This document shows positions 7,776 through 12,292 of a stretch of DNA of 12,292 nt, in pieces (the stretch's first letter is position 1; each line of letters opens with the position of its first letter). Under the pieces are notes generated by a model that was not told the origin of the DNA, ran no database searches, and saw nothing but the letters and a program-made list of their open reading frames with translations. The DNA is from CBDUQI01 sp965369325 (GTDB lineage: Bacteria; Pseudomonadota; Gammaproteobacteria; Steroidobacterales; JBCBZW01): assembly GCA_965369325.1 (NCBI GenBank), contig CBDUQI010000177.1, forward strand, positions 1 to 12,292, written 5' to 3'. The position numbers and the translations under genes are program-made.

Positions 7776-7782
7776 AAGGAGG
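7776..7782 (+). promoter_or_regulatory. Strong ribosome-binding site of the antiporter gene
   Basis: AAGGAGG lies 5 bases before the ATG at 7788. This near-perfect Shine-Dalgarno fixes the start of the first gene of the plus-strand cluster. Confidence 0.8.
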
Positions 7783-7787
7783 CGCTT

Positions 7788-9065
7788 ATGGATCTGATGA
7801 CTGTTGCTATCGTGGCTGGTGGATTGATGGCCTATGCACTGTTTGCGGGGCGTATTGAAGGCACGATGTTGACCGCGCCGCTGCTGGTGATCGTGTTCGG
7901 CTTCATCGTCGGCAGCGGGGGCATTGGCATTGCCAACATTGCCCCTGGACACAGCGCGATCCACTTTATCGCTGAGTGCACGCTAATTCTGGTGCTATTC
8001 ACGGATGCTGCCCGCATTGATCTCAGCCGTGTAAAGCGCGATCACAACCTGCCGGTGCGGATGCTGGCGATCGGGCTGCCACTGACGATGTTGGCCGGCA
8101 CAGGCGCGGCCATAGTGGTGTTTCCGCAATTCTCCCTGTGGGAGGCTGCCCTGCTCGCAGCGCTGCTTGCGCCAACGGACGCGGCGTTAGGGCAATCCGT
8201 CATCTCAGCCAAGGCGGTGCCCGTGCGCATTCGCCAAGCGATCAATATTGAAAGCGGCCTGAACGATGGTATCGCGCTGCCCGCCGTATTGGTGCTTGCT
8301 GCGCTAGCTGGTGCCGGGCACGAGGCCGCGCATGGGGGCGAGTGGACCCGCTTCGCATTGCTTCAGGTAACACTTGGACCCTTGGTCGGGGCGCTGCTTG
8401 GTTACCTTGGCGCACGGCTTATCGATGCGGCGGCGCAGCGTCACTGGGCCAATACGGCATCCGAGGGCATCGGGGTGCTGGCGCTGGCCGTGCTCGCGTA
8501 TGTAGGTGCTGAGATTGTGGGTGGCAACGGCTTCATCGCTGCATTCGTGGGCGGTATGGTGTTTGGCAATACCCTTGAGCACCCTTGCGAGTTTCTATTC
8601 GACTTCATGGAAACCGAGGGCCATTTGCTGATGTTGATCACGTTCTTGGTGTTCGGCGCTGTAATGCTGCCCGAGGCGATGGCACACGCGGACGTATCGG
8701 TGGTGTTCTACGCGATACTCAGTCTAACAGTGGTTCGCATGCTTCCAATCGTGTTGGCGCTGCGCGGCAGTGGCGTACGCCTGCCCACCCAGCTATTTCT
8801 TGGCTGGTTCGGGCCCCGTGGACTGGCTTCGATACTGTTCATCTTGCTTATTCTGGAGAAAGCGCAGGTGCCGCACGGGGACGAACTGCTGGTGATCACT
8901 GTAGCGACAGTCGCCCTAAGCGCTGTGTTGCATGGCATTACGGCCGCGCCGCTTGCACGCGCCTACGCAAAGATTGCCGCGCGAATGGGCGAATGCGAAG
9001 AAAACCGCCCGGTGGCATCCTTGCCGCTGCGCGAGGGCCCATTGCCCGAGAGGCGGGGCGAATGA
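7788..9065 (+). CDS. CPA1-type cation/proton antiporter
   Basis: This 425-residue integral membrane protein has about 12 hydrophobic segments spread over residues 3-400. Family hallmarks are visible: L-A-P-T-D-A at 128-132 in the fourth-to-fifth helix region, E-S-G-L-N-D at 155-160 with the N-D pair that binds ion and proton in CPA1 exchangers, and W-F-G-P-R-G-L in a late helix, matching the conserved Arg-Gly segment. It would sit in the inner membrane and exchange Na+ or K+ for H+. Ion choice cannot be read from sequence. The C-terminal tail after the last helix is short and hydrophilic (ending near PLPERRGE), with no regulatory nucleotide-binding or TrkA domain. It begins the plus-strand cluster and is followed after 34 bases by the Rieske/GltS gene, so pH or ion balance may be linked to that enzyme. 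Confidence 0.88.
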   Translation: MDLMTVAIVAGGLMAYALFAGRIEGTMLTAPLLVIVFGFIVGSGGIGIANIAPGHSAIHFIAECTLILVLFTDAARIDLSRVKRDHNLPVRMLAIGLPLTMLAGTGAAIVVFPQFSLWEAALLAALLAPTDAALGQSVISAKAVPVRIRQAINIESGLNDGIALPAVLVLAALAGAGHEAAHGGEWTRFALLQVTLGPLVGALLGYLGARLIDAAAQRHWANTASEGIGVLALAVLAYVGAEIVGGNGFIAAFVGGMVFGNTLEHPCEFLFDFMETEGHLLMLITFLVFGAVMLPEAMAHADVSVVFYAILSLTVVRMLPIVLALRGSGVRLPTQLFLGWFGPRGLASILFILLILEKAQVPHGDELLVITVATVALSAVLHGITAAPLARAYAKIAARMGECEENRPVASLPLREGPLPERRGE

Positions 9066-9103
9066 TCAACCTTTACTGCTCGTACAGGACAATAGACCTA
9101 TGA
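9062..9103 (+). CDS. Possible 13-codon coupling mini-ORF
   Basis: ATG at 9062 overlaps the antiporter stop (ATGA). Thirteen codons later its own TGA (9101-9103) overlaps the ATG of the Rieske/GltS gene (ATGA again). The peptide would be MINLYCSYRTIDL, with no known function. The double overlap would let ribosomes pass from the antiporter through the mini-ORF into the next gene. It may equally be chance: the downstream gene has its own AGGA 10 bases before its ATG. Confidence 0.25.
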   Translation: MINLYCSYRTIDL

Positions 9104-10716
9104 AGAAAATTTCGGTAGCGGGATGGGATTCTCTACAGGACCGTTCACCGGCGCACGCGTTGGTGGCGGACGTGGATCTGGTAGTGGTGCGCTATGACGA
9201 GCGCGTAAGTGTGTTGTACGGACGCTGTGCGCACCGTGGCGCACTGATGAGCGATGGTCACGTGGATGGTGAAAATCTTATCTGCGGCGTGCACGGTTGG
9301 GACTATCGCATGGACACCGGTGTGAGTGAATACAACCACAGCGAAACCCTTCCGCGATTTAACGCCTGGGTTGAGAACGGGCAGGTACTGGTGGATGAGG
9401 ATGAGATCCGCGCATGGGCCCTGCAACATCCGCAACCGTACAAGCGCGACGCTTACCAGGGCGCCTATCAGGATCCGACCGGCACTGTCGATGAACCATA
9501 CGTTAAGTACATTCGCAAGCTGGCCGATGAAGGTCTGAGCAAAATGGGCCACCACGGGCCGGCGGCGGCGATGGGCGTCGCCCGCGACACACTCCCGAGT
9601 TGGGATGATTTACAGTTTGTCGTCGGACAGTTGCATAAGCTGCCGCTGCTTGATAACGAGCCGGTCGGCACGGGAATCGTGATTGGGCCCAACGCCAAAA
9701 AGCCATTGCGTCTGGACATCCCGCTGTTTGTGTCCGATATGAGTTTCGGCGCGCTCTCCGAAGAGGCCAAAACCGCTTTGTCTAAAGGCGCCGAGTTAGC
9801 CGGCACCGGCATTTGCTCTGGCGAAGGGGGCATGTTGCCCGAGGAGCAAGCAGCGAACTCCCGGTATTTTTACGAGCTTGCGTCCGCCCGCTTCGGTTTT
9901 TCGTGGGATAAGGTTGAAAAAACTCAGGCGTTCCACTTTAAAGGCGGGCAGGGGGCTAAGACGGGCACTGGCGGTCATCTGCCTGGCGCAAAGGTGAAGG
10001 GCAAAATTGCGCAGGTGCGTGAGTTACCCGAAGGGGAGTCGGCGATTTCTCCCGCCCGTTTTCCTGAGTGGACCGAGCTGTCGCAGTTCCGCGATTTCGC
10101 CGCACAGGTGCGCGAGCACACCGGCGGCATTCCCGTGGGCTTTAAACTATCAGCGCAACACATCGAAAAAGACATTGATGCCGCCTTGGAGGTGGGGGTG
10201 GACTACATCATTCTTGATGGTCGCGGCGGCGGCACCGGCGCGGCACCGCTGATTTTCCGCGATAACATCTCGGTGCCGACGATCCCGGCCCTCGCCAGGG
10301 CGCGACGGCATCTGGACAGCAGCGATGCCAAAGGGGTCACGCTTATAGTTACAGGTGGTCTACGTCATCCTGCGGATTTCGCTAAGGCCATGGCACTGGG
10401 CGCCGACGGGGTGGCGGTATCCAACGCGGCGATTCAGGCGATCGGATGCCTGGGTATGCGGGCCTGCCACAGCAACAATTGTCCGGTGGGCATTGCGACA
10501 CAAAAACCACATCTGCGGGCGCGCTTGCCAGTGGATGTGGCTGCTGAGCGGCTGGCGCGTTTCTTCGGCGCGGCCGTAGACCTGATGTCGGTGTTGGCAA
10601 GAGCCACCGGGCACCATCACATCAGTGACTTTAGCGCACACGACTTGACGACGTACAAAACCGACATGGCACAACTTACCGGCGTAGCTTACGGCGGCGT
10701 CTCACACACGTATTAG
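9100..10716 (+). CDS. Rieske [2Fe-2S]-FMN glutamate-synthase-like fusion protein
   Basis: The protein has 538 residues. Residues 1-102 form a Rieske domain, with ligands C43-x-H45 (CAHRG) and C62-x2-H65 (CGVHGW) spaced by 16 residues. Residues about 165-505 match the FMN-binding (alpha/beta)8 barrel of glutamate synthase large subunits: SDMSFGALS (212-220), KGGQGAKTGTGGHLPGAKV (281-299), ILDGRGGGTGAAP (371-383), TGGLRHPADFAKAMALGADG (418-437). Its [3Fe-4S] cysteines are C450-x5-C456-x4-C461 followed by PVGIATQ. The amidotransferase domain and the C-terminal helix domain of full GltB are absent. The likely reaction is an FMN/Fe-S redox step with the Rieske centre feeding or taking electrons; whether it makes glutamate is not known. 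The frame is open upstream to 8932, but that part overlaps the antiporter and is its shadow. The cytoplasmic enzyme is probably co-transcribed with both neighbours. Confidence 0.9.
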   Translation: MKKISVAGWDSLQDRSPAHALVADVDLVVVRYDERVSVLYGRCAHRGALMSDGHVDGENLICGVHGWDYRMDTGVSEYNHSETLPRFNAWVENGQVLVDEDEIRAWALQHPQPYKRDAYQGAYQDPTGTVDEPYVKYIRKLADEGLSKMGHHGPAAAMGVARDTLPSWDDLQFVVGQLHKLPLLDNEPVGTGIVIGPNAKKPLRLDIPLFVSDMSFGALSEEAKTALSKGAELAGTGICSGEGGMLPEEQAANSRYFYELASARFGFSWDKVEKTQAFHFKGGQGAKTGTGGHLPGAKVKGKIAQVRELPEGESAISPARFPEWTELSQFRDFAAQVREHTGGIPVGFKLSAQHIEKDIDAALEVGVDYIILDGRGGGTGAAPLIFRDNISVPTIPALARARRHLDSSDAKGVTLIVTGGLRHPADFAKAMALGADGVAVSNAAIQAIGCLGMRACHSNNCPVGIATQKPHLRARLPVDVAAERLARFFGAAVDLMSVLARATGHHHISDFSAHDLTTYKTDMAQLTGVAYGGVSHTY

Positions 10717-10723
10717 GAAGCAC

Positions 10724-11584
10724 ATGAGCAACGAGCAACAATGGCCTGATCTTGACGTGAGTGCGTTGTCCGCTACCCGGGATGCGCTGCATGCCTACGC
10801 AGGTGTATTGGGCGGTTGGATATCCACGACGCGAAGCAAGCGCAAGCACTGGTGGCATGCAAGTCTGCGCAGCAGCGTGCATGGGGTGACCACAGGCCCG
10901 GTGTACGGCGGCAATGTGGATTTCGAACTGAGTTTGGATTTGCAACGCAGCGCGTTGGTAGCGCACACATCTGGGGGTGCCAGCTTGGTGCAACCGCTGG
11001 CGGGCCAACCAGCGGCGGATGTTGCCCAATCGCTTCAGCAGTTCCTCATGAGCGCCGGCGTTGGGCAAACGCAAGCCAATGCGGCGCTTGCGGCCAGTCG
11101 GCTCGATGGCGAGGCATCGTTTGCCCGGTACTCGCCGGCGCAAGCGCGTAAGCTCGCCCGCGTGCTTAGCGCCAGTACGGCAGCGCTGGTCGAATTCCGC
11201 GCCGGGCTACGCGAGCAAACCAGTCCGATTGGCATTTGGCCTCATCATTTCGATTTGGCCATGTTGTGGTTGCCAGGCGAGCTGATTGCAGGACAAGACC
11301 CTGGGAACGAAGAGTACGCGGACAAGCAAATGAACTTCGGGTTTACCTTTGGCGATGACGGTATTGCACAGCCGTACTACTACATCACCATCTACCCGTT
11401 GCCGGACGAATTTCCTTTGCGCCCGTTGCCCGCAGGCACCGAATGGCGCAGTGATGGCTTTACCGGCGCAGTACTGCTTTACGGCGAGTTGTGCAGACAA
11501 CCCAATCCACACGCTTACTTGCTGGCGCTTTGGCGCGGCTTGCTGAGCGACGGCCAGCGCCAACTCATCAGTGATGGGGTGTGA
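10724..11584 (+). CDS. DUF5996-like protein
   Basis: The 286-residue soluble protein starts 8 bases after the stop of the Rieske/GltS gene, with AGGAAG just before its ATG, so it belongs to the same transcript. N-terminal WPDLDVSALSATRDALHAY and HWWHASLRSSVHGVTTGPV, then central SPIGIWPHHFDLAMLWLPG and QMNFGFTFGDDGIAQPYYY, match in order the motifs I remember for DUF5996: W-P at the start, N/H-x-x-W-H-x-x-L-x-x-x-x-x-G-L-T-T, then S-P-x-x-x-x-W-x-x-F-D-L-A, then G-F-W-x-G, and Y-A-Y-x-x-P-x-P. The family has no assigned activity. Conserved His and Trp residues suggest a ligand pocket, but that is speculation. There is no signal peptide. Linkage to an Fe-S/FMN oxidoreductase hints at a role beside that enzyme. 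Confidence 0.8.
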   Translation: MSNEQQWPDLDVSALSATRDALHAYAGVLGGWISTTRSKRKHWWHASLRSSVHGVTTGPVYGGNVDFELSLDLQRSALVAHTSGGASLVQPLAGQPAADVAQSLQQFLMSAGVGQTQANAALAASRLDGEASFARYSPAQARKLARVLSASTAALVEFRAGLREQTSPIGIWPHHFDLAMLWLPGELIAGQDPGNEEYADKQMNFGFTFGDDGIAQPYYYITIYPLPDEFPLRPLPAGTEWRSDGFTGAVLLYGELCRQPNPHAYLLALWRGLLSDGQRQLISDGV

Positions 11585-11598
11585 TCTCGGTGGACCAT

Positions 11599-11629
11599 TG
11601 TGGCCTGGCAAATTGCACAGGCTGCCACA
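11599..11629 (+). repeat. Imperfect stem-loop after the antiporter-Rieske-DUF5996 cluster
   Basis: TGTGG-CCTG-GCA pairs with TGC-CAGG-CCACA (bulges of A and CTG, loop AAT), giving about 12 base pairs. It starts 15 bases after the DUF5996-like stop. No T-run follows, so this is not a standard intrinsic terminator. It could protect the mRNA end or be a relic of coding sequence. Confidence 0.4.
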
Positions 11630-11642
11630 GAGGCACTGACCG

Positions 11643-11787
11643 ATGATACGTGTTTTCGCTAACAATCTGTTTGATGAACGCCCGGTGACCTACAGTTACG
11701 ACATCTCCGGATTCGGCAACTACACCATCTTTGTTGTCGGCCCGCCCGCGCTGGGTGGGAGCGAACGTGAAATACCGCTTTCAGTAG
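11643..11787 (+). pseudogene. C-terminal remnant of a TonB-dependent receptor, frameshifted
   Basis: Reading from 11643 gives IRVFANNLFDERPVTYSYD, then ISGFGNYTIFVVGPPAL. This is the penultimate strand pair of TonB-dependent receptors (typically 'ANNLFDE ... GFGNY ... GPPR'). About position 11755 the frame must shift by one base; then VGANVKYRFQ and a TAG (11785-11787) follow, a normal receptor C-terminus with its terminal aromatic strand. Only about 48 codons survive. Upstream, an in-frame TGA at 11637-11639 blocks the frame, and neither other frame shows receptor sequence. An intact receptor has 600 or more residues (plug plus 22-strand barrel), so almost all of it has been lost. It is not expected to make a functional product. 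Confidence 0.8.
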
Positions 11788-11976
11788 GGACTATTAGGCT
11801 GTGCGGAGAAGGGCATGGCGGGCGCCACAGACAAGCGCCAAGCGTGATCCAGACCCGATCTTGCGGCACATTAGGACCACATGCAACATTATTGGACGAC
11901 TTTTGGTCACGTATGCTAAGGTCGCTTCACTATCTGCATATATTTAGGGATAGCGACAACGGCAGAGGATAGGGAT
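11788..11976 (+). other. Intergenic stretch before the repeat-protein gene
   Basis: This stretch has 189 bases with no credible gene. It is more AT-rich after about 11880 and should hold the promoter of the next gene, but no -35/-10 pair with good spacing is convincing (TTGGAC at 11892 and TATGCT at 11912 are only 14 apart). AGAGG at 11964-11968 lies 8 bases before the ATG at 11977 and is a plausible ribosome-binding site. Confidence 0.4.
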
Positions 11977-12292
11977 ATGACAGACGAGAAAAAACAGGTC
12001 GTCGATGACCTTGCCAACGAGGAGCCGGATCCCAAGCGGCGTAAAGCGTTAACGCAGCTCGGACTTGGAGTTGCAGGCTTGTACATTGCACCCGCGTTCC
12101 TGGAATTGAGCGTTGCTGAAGCGGGGGAGCGTCGCAGATCACGTTCCAAGAGCTCCAGATCCAAATCAAAGTCGGGCAGCTCTAAGTCGGGCAGCTCCAA
12201 GTCAGGTAGCTCCAAGTCAGGTAGCTCCAAGTCAGGTAGCTCCAAGTCAGGCAGCTCCAAGTCAGGCAGCTCCAAGTCAGGCAGCTCCAAGT
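11977..12292 (+). CDS. Tat-signal-like small protein with (KSGSS)n tandem repeats, C-terminus beyond the window
   Basis: The frame opens at the ATG at 11977, with AGAGG 8 bases upstream, and is open to the right edge (105 codons seen). Residues 1-19 are acidic and hydrophilic. K20-R-R-K-A-L is a twin-arginine-like motif, followed by a hydrophobic stretch (LGLGVAGLYIAPAFLELSV) and an A-E-A cleavage-like site near 47-49, as in short Tat signals. The mature part begins ERRRSRSKSSRSKSKS and then repeats K-S-G-S-S at least eight times (from residue 65). It is strongly basic, has no hydrophobic or cysteine residues after the signal, and should be disordered. The function is not recognised. Ser-rich repeats could be sites for modification, metal or polyanion binding, or surface attachment; none is shown. 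The strand choice rests on the start, signal and Shine-Dalgarno; the antisense frame has none of these. Confidence 0.72.
   Translation, partial: MTDEKKQVVDDLANEEPDPKRRKALTQLGLGVAGLYIAPAFLELSVAEAGERRRSRSKSSRSKSKSGSSKSGSSKSGSSKSGSSKSGSSKSGSSKSGSSKSGSSK
12169..12292 (+). repeat. 15-bp tandem repeat array (8 full units, continues past the edge)
   Basis: The units are AAGTCRGGYAGCTCY, in frame with the Tat-like protein gene and each encoding Lys-Ser-Gly-Ser-Ser. Units 1-2 use TCG-GGC. Units 3-5 are identical with TCA-GGT. Units 6-8 are identical with TCA-GGC. The ninth unit is cut by the window end. The blocks of identical units point to recent local duplication. Confidence 0.95.

Noticed and set aside
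8932..9099. 56-residue N-terminal extension of the Rieske/GltS protein
   Set aside because: It lies over the antiporter coding sequence in another frame and has an Arg/Pro/Cys-rich composition. The Rieske domain begins directly after the ATG at 9100.
11590..11646. Short frame with a C-x-x-C-H (CTGCH) heme-like motif
   Set aside because: It has only 18 codons from a GTG, no signal peptide and no ribosome-binding site, and lies over the hairpin. The motif is likely chance.
11643..11972. A 109-codon gene continuing past the receptor-like segment
   Set aside because: Only the first 38 or so codons resemble a protein family. The continuation after about 11755 is out of frame with the true receptor end VGANVKYRFQ, so it is a frameshift product.
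11916..12290. Antisense frame giving an ELPDL repeat protein
   Set aside because: It is open only because a 15-bp repeat with no stop in this frame is read backwards. It has no start signal near a ribosome-binding site, while the plus frame has a Shine-Dalgarno and a signal sequence.
12169..12292. CRISPR-like array
   Set aside because: The units are contiguous 15-mers without spacers and in frame with a protein, so it is a coding tandem repeat.

Overview
The window looks like a chromosomal stretch from a moderately GC-rich Gram-negative bacterium, probably a gammaproteobacterium or close relative. The basis is two lipoproteins with lipoboxes, an exported cytochrome c-type protein, the tail of a TonB-dependent outer-membrane receptor, and a Tat-like signal. 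No rRNA, tRNA, CRISPR array, insertion sequence or phage gene was recognised, and the species cannot be named from what is visible.

Left half (1-7537), all minus strand. Read in the direction of transcription from 7537 leftward: a secreted beta-propeller/di-heme cytochrome c protein (7537-4859); a LysM-LysM-transglycosylase-PG-binding-LytM-like protein (4752-2992), which ends at a convincing intrinsic terminator; two consecutive lipoproteins (2883-2053 and 1942-980), the second built of TPR repeats; a hypothetical cytoplasmic protein (887-324); and a GNAT acetyltransferase (327-1) that starts in the stop codon of the preceding gene and runs off the left edge.

Right half (7788-12292), all plus strand. 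It diverges from the cytochrome gene. A tight cluster comprises a CPA1-type cation/proton antiporter, a Rieske-[2Fe-2S]/FMN-glutamate-synthase-like fusion, and a DUF5996-like protein. Between the first two genes lies a 13-codon mini-ORF that overlaps both by ATGA. After the cluster come an imperfect hairpin, the frameshifted C-terminal tail of a TonB-dependent receptor (a clear gene relic), and the start of a gene for a small Tat-signal-like protein whose mature part is a Lys-Ser-Gly-Ser-Ser pentapeptide tandem repeat. The right window edge cuts through that array.

The points most worth following up are the pentapeptide-repeat protein, the receptor relic with a one-base frame change, the multi-domain peptidoglycan protein with altered LytM zinc ligands and no signal peptide, and the Rieske/GltS fusion cluster. 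No complete, recognisable new system can be demonstrated from this sequence alone.
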